DNA of 64,000 nt from Phycisphaeraceae bacterium (GTDB taxonomy: Bacteria; Planctomycetota; Phycisphaerae; Phycisphaerales; UBA1924): NCBI GenBank assembly GCA_019636555.1, contig JAHBXH010000001.1, positions 124,001 through 188,000 of the forward strand. Direction: 5' to 3'. Below the pieces are notes generated by a model. The model made no database searches, was not told the DNA's origin, and was given only the letters and a program-made list of their open reading frames with translations. Positions 8,706 through 17,728 of the stretch are shown piece by piece; the first letter of the stretch is position 1, and every line of letters starts with the position of its first letter. The translations under genes and the position numbers were made by a program.

Positions 8706-10147
8706 CGAGCAGACATTTCAAGTTTCTTCTCGAGGCGTTCGAGCCGCTCGCGGAGCGCCGCGTTCTCGGCACGCATGTTCTCGAGTTGTTCCTGCTGTTC
8801 CTGCATGCCACGCACCAGCAGCGCCGTCACCCCGCTGTAACGAATGCTGTCGATTTGTCCATCTCGTGAACCAGTGACGCTCGGGAAGATCGCGGCTACT
8901 TCTTCGGCGATCAATCCCACGTCGCGCCCGCCGCCGTACTCCTTGCTCCAGGTGAACTCCACCGGGCGAAGCCTGAGCAAGTCGTTCAATGCGCTGCCGA
9001 CCGGTGTGACATCTTTCTTGGATCGGATCGTCGAAATGTTCTCGAGCACACCACGCAGACTTCCGCCGACGACATCGATTCGCGCCGGATTCCCCGCATC
9101 GGTATATCGAAGCCCGACGGCCGGCGTCCCTGAATCCGGATCGGAGAACGTGATCTGGACAAAGTCATTGGCCGTCATCTGGCTGGGCTGCAGCAACAAA
9201 GTGTCGAAGTTCTTCCGCCGCAGGATCAACGTCCCTGCTCCAATGCTTCCGGATTCGTTACCCAACTGCACGTCGCCTATTCCAAAGACGGACCGACCGG
9301 AGCAAAGAAACGCGACAGCGTTCTTGTCCTGGTGCGAAGCAAGGAGGGCGTACGAGCCCGGATCGGTCGCCTCGGCCCGCACACCGGCGACCCCGCCGCC
9401 GACCGCCCTTCCGAACACCCCGACGCCGTTTGTTCCGCTTGCCTCGCCACTCACGCCGACACCGCCCGGGCCGCTCGCAGTCCCCAAAACTCCTGTGCCT
9501 CCGATTTCATTGAGTCCGACGACGCCGTACCCGTTTGACGTGGTCGATACGCCCAGCACGCCGGCTTTGAAAGCGCTCTCGCCCCGCACGCCGCACGGCT
9601 CGAAAGTCGCGCCGGAATTGCCTGTAAAGCCGCCCGCAGTACCCATGATCGCCGACCGCCCGAACTGGCTGTCGTTGAGAATCTGGAGCATGGCTCCGGA
9701 AGCGATCGTCGATTGTGCGGCGAAGGGCAGGCGCAGAGCGTTCGCGATCGTCGCGCGATGGGAGTATGGCGTCCCGAGAACTTTCGTCCGGGGTGCCTGC
9801 GTTACACCGTTGACGCTCACTTCCAACCAGCGAGCATCACCGGAAAACGCGCTGGCGGAAAACTGGCCGCTCGCGTTCAACTCGACCGTAAACCGCCCGT
9901 TGCTGATCGGGACGCCCGTAATCGTCTGCGCCGTTCCGAGCCGATTGGCGACCGACACCGAAACCGGATCGGACCACAGGGAAAACGTCAGGTTCGCCGT
10001 CCCATTCAGTGGGCCCGAGGTGTTGGCCACGAATCCCTGATACGTAAAGGACGTCGGGAGTGCGATCTGCGCCGATGCGGGCACGCTGGTCTCTGCCATA
10101 CCGAACATCAGCCCGAGAGCGAGCACAAACAAAGCGACGCGATGCAT
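8702..10147 (-). CDS. secreted protein with C-terminal S74 self-cleaving chaperone domain
   Basis: 481 residues with a signal peptide ending ASAQ and GAGGAG before the ATG. The N-terminal part (FTYQGFVANTSGPLNG, AQTITGVPISNGRFTVEL) is a domain often seen ahead of such repeats. The middle is a run of Gly/Val-rich beta turns (GYGVVGLNEIGGTGVLG, GVGVSGEASGTNGVGVFG) likely to form a trimeric beta-helix. The C-terminus is the intramolecular chaperone of endosialidase (peptidase S74): STIRSKKDVTPVGSALNDL, GLIAEEVAAIFP and a final coiled coil (EQQEQLENMRAENAALRERL). The Ser and Lys of the S-x-x-R-x-K dyad are present, but the usual Asp after Ser is Thr. Downstream partner of the next gene. Confidence 0.8.
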   Translation of the reverse strand: MHRVALFVLALGLMFGMAETSVPASAQIALPTSFTYQGFVANTSGPLNGTANLTFSLWSDPVSVSVANRLGTAQTITGVPISNGRFTVELNASGQFSASAFSGDARWLEVSVNGVTQAPRTKVLGTPYSHRATIANALRLPFAAQSTIASGAMLQILNDSQFGRSAIMGTAGGFTGNSGATFEPCGVRGESAFKAGVLGVSTTSNGYGVVGLNEIGGTGVLGTASGPGGVGVSGEASGTNGVGVFGRAVGGGVAGVRAEATDPGSYALLASHQDKNAVAFLCSGRSVFGIGDVQLGNESGSIGAGTLILRRKNFDTLLLQPSQMTANDFVQITFSDPDSGTPAVGLRYTDAGNPARIDVVGGSLRGVLENISTIRSKKDVTPVGSALNDLLRLRPVEFTWSKEYGGGRDVGLIAEEVAAIFPSVTGSRDGQIDSIRYSGVTALLVRGMQEQQEQLENMRAENAALRERLERLEKKLEMSAR

Positions 10148-10217
10148 GGGTACTCCTCTTCACACAGCCGTTGGCTGAAGAAACACCGGCTCCTTTTCCT
10201 ATTGCGCAGGGGCGGCG

Positions 10218-12188
10218 TCAGCGATTCTTTAATATCTCTTCGACCCGTTGCAGGCGCGCGTTGAGGTCTTCGATCTCGCGGCCCTGCGACTCTATTTTCG
10301 TGTCGCGCGCACGGATCTGCTCGTCTTTCTCCGCCCGAAGATCGCGGAGCGCCTCCACCATCAGCGCCGTCGTGCTCCGCTCGGTCACCATGCGCATGCC
10401 GTTCTCGTCGCGCGTCACCCAATCCGGAAACACGCGCTCGACCTCGTCTCCCATCAAACCGATCTGAACTCCGGGCATTCCCCGGTTCGATCGAATGACA
10501 TCGTCGTTATAGAAAAACTGATATCCCCGCAGCGAGAGCAGCCGGTCCAGAGTGCCCGTCAGGGGTGAGATATCGTGCTTGAGACGCGGGTCGCTGGAGA
10601 TCGCCCAGCTTCCGCCGCCCGGCTTGAACGCGTTGCCGGTGATGGTCAGATTGCCGTTGCCGGCGATCAAGGCCGTCTGCGTGAACGCATCCGCGTAGCC
10701 GTAGCCGAAGCTGATGTTCTGCAAATTGACGGCTGTGTGGATCCGAAGTGTGCTTGGCGCGACGCCGATCCCGAAATTCGGTCCTCCCGGCGATCCATTG
10801 AGGACGAGCAGGTCGTTCAGATTGTTTCCGAACAAAACCGGTCCGCTCGCGGCGATCGAGCCCTGAACATCGAGCTTTGCCTGAGGTGTGATGGTCCCGA
10901 TTCCGACGTTTCCGTTCGGCAAAACGGCCATCCGTACCGCGGCCGCCGTGTTGTCCCTGAGAAGCACTGCACCGGCGCCTTCTTCATTGATCGATCCCGT
11001 CGAACAGAGAGCCCATGTGCGGCCGCCGGCGCTGCTGTTCGTAAGGTTGAACCACGTCCCTTGTTCAAAGGTGCTGGCCACCTCCATGTGGTTGTAGGAA
11101 TTCAACCCGGAAACCGTCAGGATCGCCCCCGGTGAGCTGGTTCCAATGCCAACCCTGCCGCCCGTATACGCAATTCCCCCCGCGGACGAGCTCCAGGCCG
11201 AAGCTCCTGCCGGCGCACCGGTGATACCGCTCCACGGCACGTTCTGCGCCGTCGTCGCCACCATCGCCGCCGGAACCTGCCCAATTCTCTGCCGCGGCGA
11301 GAGCGTCGAGTAGACGCCGCCCGCTTCCGGCGTGCGGACCGCAATTTCGAGATAGCGATCTGGGGCATTCTGGAACCACGATGGATTTGCCAAGATTTCC
11401 AGGCCGAACACGCCGCCAACAACTCCGACGCCGGTCTGCGAAACCACCGGAGATACCGGTATCCCGCCCGAAGCGCTGTCATATACGGTGGCCTTGAAAT
11501 CGGCGGGGCCCGTGTAATTCGCGCCCGACTGCGTCAGCCGTCCTTGGTATGAAAAAACCGATCCGCTTCCCGAAGCCCTTAATTTCCAATGCCCGGGATT
11601 TGTCAATGTTATGTCATACAGAAGTGGAATCGCTCCTAGATTCGCGGCGTTGATCGGGGGTGTGGTGGTTCCGCCAAGAAAGCAACGCCCCGCCGGTGCA
11701 CTGGGGTTGTTCTCGGCGGCAAGTGTGTAGCCTGTTGTCGGAACCGATACTCCCACGTAAAAGCGGCCTTGAACGGGGACGCCCTTCGTTAACGTATAAG
11801 TCGTGTACGTTGCCGTCCCGCTGCCCTGTACTTGCACCGCCTGCTCATGAACCAACACCGCCTCACGAGGATTGCCTTGACCATTCGGGTCCTGCCAGAC
11901 AAAAACGCGGGCCGAAGTGCCGTCAGCCACAACGTACCACATCACCGAGATAGATGTAATTAAGTCCCGTCCGCCCGCCGCATCAAACAAATCCATCGCA
12001 AGCGTTTCATCGCCCCACCTCCAGAGAAGTGTCGCCGGAAGCGTGTCGTATTGATAAGCGTTGGGAGCGGAACGATCGTCAAACGGAGATTGCTCGCTGG
12101 GTGGTATCTCCACCGCCCCGTTCGGCCCCGCTGCCGCCATGCCGATGATCAGGAACAAGCCAAGGACACTTCCAACAAATCCGCGCAT
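10218..12188 (-). CDS. secreted protein with C-terminal S74 self-cleaving chaperone domain
   Basis: 656 residues, signal peptide MRGFVGSVLGLFLIIGMAAA, GGGAG 7 bases before the ATG. Residues about 45-200 form an N-terminal domain of unknown role. FSYQGRLTQSGANYTGPADF (about 217) matches the domain that also opens the neighbouring protein. A repeat-rich region follows (GGRVGIGTSSPGAILTVSG, GNVGIGTITPQAKLDVQGSI), typical of phage-fibre-like trimers. The C-terminus has SDPRLKHDISPLTGTLDRL with an intact S-D-x-R-x-K dyad, QIGLMGDEVERVFPDWV, and a coiled coil (LNARLQRVEEILKN). Gene order on the minus strand puts this first, with 70 bases to its paralog, so a two-gene operon is likely. Confidence 0.8.
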   Translation of the reverse strand: MRGFVGSVLGLFLIIGMAAAGPNGAVEIPPSEQSPFDDRSAPNAYQYDTLPATLLWRWGDETLAMDLFDAAGGRDLITSISVMWYVVADGTSARVFVWQDPNGQGNPREAVLVHEQAVQVQGSGTATYTTYTLTKGVPVQGRFYVGVSVPTTGYTLAAENNPSAPAGRCFLGGTTTPPINAANLGAIPLLYDITLTNPGHWKLRASGSGSVFSYQGRLTQSGANYTGPADFKATVYDSASGGIPVSPVVSQTGVGVVGGVFGLEILANPSWFQNAPDRYLEIAVRTPEAGGVYSTLSPRQRIGQVPAAMVATTAQNVPWSGITGAPAGASAWSSSAGGIAYTGGRVGIGTSSPGAILTVSGLNSYNHMEVASTFEQGTWFNLTNSSAGGRTWALCSTGSINEEGAGAVLLRDNTAAAVRMAVLPNGNVGIGTITPQAKLDVQGSIAASGPVLFGNNLNDLLVLNGSPGGPNFGIGVAPSTLRIHTAVNLQNISFGYGYADAFTQTALIAGNGNLTITGNAFKPGGGSWAISSDPRLKHDISPLTGTLDRLLSLRGYQFFYNDDVIRSNRGMPGVQIGLMGDEVERVFPDWVTRDENGMRMVTERSTTALMVEALRDLRAEKDEQIRARDTKIESQGREIEDLNARLQRVEEILKNR

Positions 12189-12307
12189 GATGCATCTCCC
12201 GCCGACGATCTACGATCGGCTTTCCGTCAGCCTACCCAGCCGGCACGAAAAATACGAGCCGATTTACGACAACCTTTCGACTGCGTTGCGAATTCGCGCC
12301 TTCTCTT

Positions 12308-12328
12308 GGAAGCTCGGTTCCAGCTTCC
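12308..12328. other. hairpin upstream of cysS
   Basis: GGAAGCT, loop CGGTTCC, AGCTTCC: a perfect 7-bp stem in the divergent gap between the S74 gene and cysS. A 10-base palindrome GCGAATTCGC lies just before it at 12288-12297. No T-box consensus is visible. Confidence 0.4.
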
Positions 12329-12359
12329 GCGCCGGGCGTGCACCTTACGATCCTCTTTC

Positions 12360-14012
12360 ATGCCCCTCCGCCTCTACAACACGCTCACCAAGCGCCTCGA
12401 AGATTTCGTGCCGCGCGATCCCGCCCGTATCACCTTTTACTCCTGCGGACCCACCGTCTACGACGATGCCCACATCGGCAACTTCCGCTCCTTCCTCGCC
12501 GCCGATTTGCTCCGGCGGTGGATCGAATCGCCCCTCTGCGAACTCTTTGACCGCCAAGGCGCCGCGCACAAGGGCCCGCGCACCGTCACGCACGTCATGA
12601 ACATCACCGACGTCGGCCACATGACCGACGACGACAGCGCCGACGGCGCCGGCGAAGACAAGATGGAGCAGGCCGCCAAGCGCCTCACCGAAGCCAAGAA
12701 AGCCGGCAAGATCCCCGCGGGTGTCTCGGTTGATCCGGGCGACCCGTATCAGGTCGCCCGTTTCTATGAATCGCGCTTCCGCGAGGATGCGAAGGCACTC
12801 GGTCTCAAACTTGTTCTCGACGCGGAAAAAGACCCGACGCTCATGCCCCGCGCCACCGACAACGTCCGCGGCATGATCACGCTCGTTCAGCGTTTGATCG
12901 ACAAAGGCAACGCCTACGTCGTCGGCACGCCGGGATCGCGCGTCGTCTATTTCCGTGTCAAGTCCTTCCCCTCCTACGGCAAGCTCAGCGGCAACACGCT
13001 CGATAAGCTCAAAGAGGGCGAAGGCGGACGCATCGCCGCGGCAAACCAGTCGCAAAAGGAACACCCCGCCGATTTTCTTCTCTGGAAAGAAGACTCGCGC
13101 CACATCATGAAATGGGAAAGCCCGTGGGGCTTTGGCTACCCGGGCTGGCACATCGAGTGCAGCGTCATGTCCGCGGCACGGCTCAGCGCAAAAGGAACCC
13201 CACGCGCGAACGTGGGGCCGCTGCTCAATCCCGAGGCTCTTTCCGCGCTCGTCGTCTCTGACGCCGCTCCCATCATCGACCTCCACTCCGGTGGCGAAGA
13301 CAACATCTTCCCGCACCACGAATGCGAACTCGCACAATCCTGCTGCGCCTTCAACGCCGACCCTTCCGCCGCGCCCTTCGCCTCGATGTGGTTCCACCCG
13401 CGATTTCTCATGGTTGAAGGCGCGAAGATGAGCAAGAGCAAGGGCAACTTCTTCACCCCGCGCGATCTCTTCGCCAAAGGCATCGAGCCCGCCGCACTGC
13501 GCCTCGAACTCATCAAGACGCACTACCGCTCCAACGCCAATTTCACCATGCAGGGCCTCACCGACAGCCAGCGCATGATCGACCGCTGGCGCCGCATCGG
13601 CGACCTCACGATCGCCCACGGCGATCCCACGCCCGTCACGCGCGAAGCGCTCGATGCCTTCGCCGGCGCGATGAACGAAGACCTCAACATTGCCGGCGCG
13701 ATCGCGGCACTCAATACCTGGTCATCCAAACTCGAACGCCCCTCCAGCGGCGATGTAGCCGCCATGCGAACGTTCGACAACGTGCTCGGCGTTCTTTCGC
13801 TCGCGCGCCCCGCGGCAATCACATCCGACATCGGCATCTTCACCGGCGGTCTCGCGCCCGATCCGGCCGTGATCGCGAGGCTCGAAGCCCGCCGCGCCGC
13901 ACGCGCCGCGAAGGACTTCAAGAAGTCCGACCAGATCCGCGACGAACTGCTCGCGATGGGCTACGCGATCAAGGACGCCCCCGGCGGCAAGGTCGAAGTC
14001 AGCCGAAAGTAA
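12360..14012 (+). CDS. cysS: cysteine--tRNA ligase
   Basis: Charges tRNA-Cys. 550 residues, near 90 more than the usual 460. Zinc Cys in FYSCGPTVYDDAHIGN (Cys about 29; the HIGN signature near 38), zinc ligands in GWHIECSVMS and FPHHECELAQSC, and KMSKSKGN near 356. The extra length is largely a charged insertion after the conserved NITDV motif (HMTDDDSADGAGEDKMEQAA and on to KKAGKIPAGV), where other enzymes go directly to a helix. The start begins MPLRLYNTLTKR; no Shine-Dalgarno, but TACGAT (12346-12351) lies 8 bases upstream. The longer frame from 12051 overlaps the divergent gene and is unlikely. Confidence 0.96.
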   Translation: MPLRLYNTLTKRLEDFVPRDPARITFYSCGPTVYDDAHIGNFRSFLAADLLRRWIESPLCELFDRQGAAHKGPRTVTHVMNITDVGHMTDDDSADGAGEDKMEQAAKRLTEAKKAGKIPAGVSVDPGDPYQVARFYESRFREDAKALGLKLVLDAEKDPTLMPRATDNVRGMITLVQRLIDKGNAYVVGTPGSRVVYFRVKSFPSYGKLSGNTLDKLKEGEGGRIAAANQSQKEHPADFLLWKEDSRHIMKWESPWGFGYPGWHIECSVMSAARLSAKGTPRANVGPLLNPEALSALVVSDAAPIIDLHSGGEDNIFPHHECELAQSCCAFNADPSAAPFASMWFHPRFLMVEGAKMSKSKGNFFTPRDLFAKGIEPAALRLELIKTHYRSNANFTMQGLTDSQRMIDRWRRIGDLTIAHGDPTPVTREALDAFAGAMNEDLNIAGAIAALNTWSSKLERPSSGDVAAMRTFDNVLGVLSLARPAAITSDIGIFTGGLAPDPAVIARLEARRAARAAKDFKKSDQIRDELLAMGYAIKDAPGGKVEVSRK

Positions 14013-14024
14013 GGCAAAGGCATT

Positions 14025-14058
14025 AGGACCTATAGGCCTCAGACGACCCATAGGTCCT
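14025..14058. repeat. dispersed AGGACCTAT palindromic element
   Basis: AGGACCTATAGG (14025-14036) faces CCATAGGTCCT (14048-14058) across an 11-base loop, with one unpaired base. It lies between the convergent ends of cysS and the next gene, where it could act as a bidirectional terminator. A related CATAGGACCTAT lies at 27172-27183. Confidence 0.5.
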
Positions 14059-14075
14059 ATCCCCGTTTCGCCAAC

Positions 14076-15899
14076 CTACTTCGCCGGCTCGGGAGCGGCA
14101 GCGGGTTCCTTTGCAGGCGCCGCCTCCGCCGCCGGACCGAGCCACACGCCCCGCAAAAAGACCGCCAGCGACTGCTCGTTGAGCGTCGGCTCGTCGCGCC
14201 CTTCGAAAGACGACAGCATCATGTTGATGCTGCGTTCGATGGCGAGTCGATCACCGAGTTGATACCCCAGATACGCGCGCAGCAGGGCGGCATCACGCAC
14301 CGTCTTGAGTCCGGTCGAACCGAGCATCCGCGGGTTGGTCAGCATCCGCGACTCCAAATCCTTCGTCAGGATCTGCAGCCGCTCCTCGGCGGGGAGCAGA
14401 TCGCGTGCGTACCGCACGGAAGCGAGTTCGGGGTGATGGGTGAGCAGATCGCGCAGGTTGGTCGAAGCGGATGCGTACATGCCGCCGCCCAATTGAGCGT
14501 GCATGCGTGCGGTGAACGCGCTGGTATCGCTCGGTCGCATCGAGAGCGCCCGGGCAAACTTCTCTTCCGCCTGGAAAAACTGGCTCCGCGCAAACAGCTT
14601 CTCGCCCTGCTGCATCTCGGTCACAAACGGGTCGCGATCGTCCTTCATCGGCGTGATGAACCGCGCGCCCGATACGCCCGACTCGCGGATCAGATCCATC
14701 GTTCCGCTGTCGAGCAGCGGCACGAGCTTGCCCGAGGAGTTGTAGCCCATTCCCACGGGCGCTTTGGGGAGCCCCGCCGCCGCGGCCTGGTCCGCATCGA
14801 GCATCGACGCGGACTTGCCGCTTGCTGCGTCGGTCTTGTTGAGTGTCTTCCGCAGGTTCTCGATGTCCTGCATCCACCGCGGGAGCGCACTGGCTTTTCC
14901 GTCCTTGTCTGTCGGAATGTCGCCGGGCGCGGTCGAGCCCGCCGGGTTGCCTCCGTCTGTTCCCTTCTTATCCCCGTTTCTGTCTCCGGCCTTGTCCCCA
15001 GTTCGATCCCGATCATTGATGCCGCGCTCGCTTCGGCCCGCCCTTTCGCGTGCATGTTCCGAAAGACTCGAGATCTGATCATCCGTCGAAGTTCTTGATG
15101 TCGAGGAATCATCGGGACGCGCGCCGCTCGACCTCGCCTCCGGCCCGCCCGGCGACGCCGATCTCGGATCGGTCGTGTCCGCGTTTCGCGGCGCCGCCGA
15201 ACGATCGGCCGAGACATTGAGAGGCGAACTGACATTTCGGTCGAGCGTCTGCAATCCGAGCAGGGGCGATGCCGCCACAGAGAGCGCAACGCCCTCCGCG
15301 TCAACCCGCTCTCCGACGATCGATGGCTTGAGCATGCTCGACGTCACGAACGACGAAGTCGACCGCAGTGCGCCACCCGTATTCGCATCATCCGCTCGCC
15401 AGGCCGAGGCGTAGTCGCGCGCCAACGGCCGTGTCAGGCCCGCGCTCTCCGTGACCGAAGCGCCGCTCGCGCCGCCAAAGCGACCGACCGCCAAGGTGCC
15501 GTCGAGCTGGCCGGGCTTGGCCACCGCGCCGCCCGTCGTCATCGCGAACTGGTACTGCAAAGCATCGGTCGATCGGATCCCCTGACCTGCCAGTCCAGAA
15601 AAGTATGAATCGCGCCGGAAGTTGTAGAGCGTGTCGGTTCCGAGCCGCCCCATGAACTGGCTCGAGTCGGGAAGGGAGCTCGTGCGCGTCGTCAATCCGC
15701 CCGGCGCGCGACCGAAAACGATCGCGTCGCGCATCCGTGCCGCCTGCACATCAAACCCCCGGTTCACCGGCCCGAGGCTCGAGTCGTATTTGTTGGTGTT
15801 CTTCTGCATGCCGCGGCCGTCGCCCAGCGCATTCTGCGCGTGAGCGGAAACAGCCATGCCGGCGAGCGCGACGAACGCGACGAGAATGGGCTTGTTCAT
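14076..15899 (-). CDS. secreted TPR-like protein with disordered middle
   Basis: 607 residues. The start MNKPILVAFVALAGMAVSAH is chosen for its signal peptide and for AGGAG 7 bases upstream; an in-frame upstream ATG gives an implausible leader. After a Gly/Ser-rich N-terminal half there is a long charged, probably disordered stretch (ERAGRSERGINDRDRTGDK, GDRNGDKKGTDGGN). The C-terminal part (about 430-590) is helical with one TPR-like unit (GEKLFARSQFFQAEEKFARA, then LSMRPSDTSAF) and a Pro/Ala tail. The last unit resembles tetratricopeptide repeats used for protein contacts. Function unknown; exported scaffold is the best guess. Confidence 0.7.
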   Translation of the reverse strand: MNKPILVAFVALAGMAVSAHAQNALGDGRGMQKNTNKYDSSLGPVNRGFDVQAARMRDAIVFGRAPGGLTTRTSSLPDSSQFMGRLGTDTLYNFRRDSYFSGLAGQGIRSTDALQYQFAMTTGGAVAKPGQLDGTLAVGRFGGASGASVTESAGLTRPLARDYASAWRADDANTGGALRSTSSFVTSSMLKPSIVGERVDAEGVALSVAASPLLGLQTLDRNVSSPLNVSADRSAAPRNADTTDPRSASPGGPEARSSGARPDDSSTSRTSTDDQISSLSEHARERAGRSERGINDRDRTGDKAGDRNGDKKGTDGGNPAGSTAPGDIPTDKDGKASALPRWMQDIENLRKTLNKTDAASGKSASMLDADQAAAAGLPKAPVGMGYNSSGKLVPLLDSGTMDLIRESGVSGARFITPMKDDRDPFVTEMQQGEKLFARSQFFQAEEKFARALSMRPSDTSAFTARMHAQLGGGMYASASTNLRDLLTHHPELASVRYARDLLPAEERLQILTKDLESRMLTNPRMLGSTGLKTVRDAALLRAYLGYQLGDRLAIERSINMMLSSFEGRDEPTLNEQSLAVFLRGVWLGPAAEAAPAKEPAAAPEPAK

Positions 15900-16001
15900 G
15901 CGTTTCTCCTGCCCCCTGAGAATACCCCTCCGAGCAACCCCCGGTTCTTTCATGTTCGGTATCTCTTCGCCTTCTCTCATATTTCCCTATCCTCGGGTCT
16001 C

Positions 16002-17618
16002 ATGCCCAGCGATTCGCCAACCACGTACATCACCACCCCGATCTACTACGTCAACGACCGGCCCCACATCGGTCACTGTTACACGACCCTGCTCGCGGAT
16101 GTGACGGCACGCTTTTATCGGCTGCACAAAGGAGAGGACGCGATCGGATCAGTGAATCCGCGAGATGTGTTCTTTCTCACCGGCACCGACGAGCACGCGG
16201 ACAAGGTCGTCACGTCCGCGGCATCACACAACGTTTCGCCGATCCAGTGGGCCGACCAGAACGCCGCCGAATTCAAGAAGGCTTTCGCCTTCATGAACTG
16301 CTCGAACGACGATTTCATCCGCACCACGGAGGATCGTCACAAGTCAAAGGTCCTGGAGTACATCCGCGAGCTCCAGAAAAAGGGAGACATCTACCTCGGC
16401 GATTACGTCGGCTGGTTCGACGAATCGCAGGAGGAGTACCTCACCGAGACCGCGGCAAAGGAGGCGAACTACGTCAGCCCCGTCACGGGGAAGGCGCTCA
16501 TCAAGAAGATCGAGAAGAACTACTTCTTCAAACTCTCCGCCTATCAGGACAAGCTCAGGGCGCATTTCGACGCCAATCCCGCGTTCGTGCTCCCCGAAGC
16601 CCGCCGCAACGAAGTGCTCGGCCGACTGCGCGACGGACTTCAGGACATCCCGATCAGCCGCGCCGTCACCGCCGACCCCACAAGCCAGTGGGGCATCAAG
16701 ATGCCAGACGACCCGTCGCACCGCATCTACGTCTGGATCGATGCGCTCTTCAACTACCTCAGCGTTGTCGATACGCCCGAGCGCGTCCGCTTCTGGCCCG
16801 CCACGGTCCACTACATCGCAAAGGACATTCTCTGGTTCCATGCCGTCATCTGGCCCGCGCTGCTCATGGCGCTCGGCCGCGATCTCCCGCGCGCCGTCTA
16901 CAGCCACGCCTACTGGGTGCGCGACGGGCGAAAGATGAGCAAGAGTCTCGGTAATTTCGTCACCATCGAAGTGCTCCACGCCTACGCGCAGAAGTACAGC
17001 CTCGATGCGCTCCGCTGGTATCTCGTCACGCAAGGGCCTCAGGGCGCGACCGACGCCGATTTCTCGCACGCCAAATTCGTCGAGGTCTACAACGCCGATC
17101 TCGCCAACGGCATCGGCAACTGCGCCAGCCGAGTCGGCAACATGATCGAAAAATACTTCGGAGGCACGCTCCCCGAATTCCAATCGACCTGGATCGACCG
17201 GCGCTGGGAAACCACCTCCGCCGACGCCGTGCCGCGCTACCTCGAGGCCGCAAAGTCCCTCGATCTTGCCGCGGCATTCGAAGCCGCCTCTTCGCTCATC
17301 AAAGACGTCGACGACCTCATCAGCGAAACCAAACCGTTCACGCTCGCAAAGGACATGTCCGCCAACGGACAGGAAGTCGCCAACATCCTCGCCTGCTGCG
17401 CTGAATCGATCCGCATCGCGTCCGTGCTGCTGTCTCCGGCGATGCCTCAGAAAATGTCGCAACTCTGGCAAGCATGGAACTGCGCCCCGCCGCAAAGTAC
17501 TCCCCTCCCGGAAATATGCGGCTTTAACGGACCCTGCGGGCTGAAAGCCGGCCACCGAATCGCGAAGGGCGATGCCCTGTTTATGCGTGCCGACCCCGCC
17601 GAAGCTCCCCCAGCCTGA
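16002..17618 (+). CDS. metG: methionine--tRNA ligase
   Basis: Charges tRNA-Met. 538 residues, a short form without the C-terminal dimerisation/EMAP domain. TPIYYVNDRPHIGHCYTT holds HIGH at about 21-24; FLTGTDEHADKV, KMSKSLGN near 311-318, and the anticodon helix region follow. The connective peptide (YVGWFDESQEEYLTE) lacks the Cys pairs of zinc-binding forms, so it appears to be the single-knuckle, zinc-free type. The start MPSDSPTTYITTP has no Shine-Dalgarno; TATCCT (15988-15993) ends 8 bases before it. The open frame extends upstream to 15840 but overlaps the divergent gene. Confidence 0.95.
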   Translation: MPSDSPTTYITTPIYYVNDRPHIGHCYTTLLADVTARFYRLHKGEDAIGSVNPRDVFFLTGTDEHADKVVTSAASHNVSPIQWADQNAAEFKKAFAFMNCSNDDFIRTTEDRHKSKVLEYIRELQKKGDIYLGDYVGWFDESQEEYLTETAAKEANYVSPVTGKALIKKIEKNYFFKLSAYQDKLRAHFDANPAFVLPEARRNEVLGRLRDGLQDIPISRAVTADPTSQWGIKMPDDPSHRIYVWIDALFNYLSVVDTPERVRFWPATVHYIAKDILWFHAVIWPALLMALGRDLPRAVYSHAYWVRDGRKMSKSLGNFVTIEVLHAYAQKYSLDALRWYLVTQGPQGATDADFSHAKFVEVYNADLANGIGNCASRVGNMIEKYFGGTLPEFQSTWIDRRWETTSADAVPRYLEAAKSLDLAAAFEAASSLIKDVDDLISETKPFTLAKDMSANGQEVANILACCAESIRIASVLLSPAMPQKMSQLWQAWNCAPPQSTPLPEICGFNGPCGLKAGHRIAKGDALFMRADPAEAPPA

Positions 17619-17620
17619 TT

Positions 17621-17638
17621 CGCCCGGTTATCCGGGCG
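17621..17638. terminator. hairpin after metG
   Basis: CGCCCGG, loop TTAT, CCGGGCG: a perfect 7-bp stem starting 3 bases after the metG stop. There is no T tract directly after it, so termination efficiency is uncertain. Confidence 0.45.
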
Positions 17639-17728
17639 TGTCGCACGCGATCTCACGGCCATTTTTTGTCCGCTGATCGTGGAGTACGCGGTAAACTGGG
17701 AGAGTTCGGACGCACAAGGGGTTGGACC

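Noticed and set aside
12189..12359. T-box riboswitch before cysS
   Set aside because: A hairpin exists, but the conserved T-box sequence (AGGGTGGAACCGCG type) is absent.
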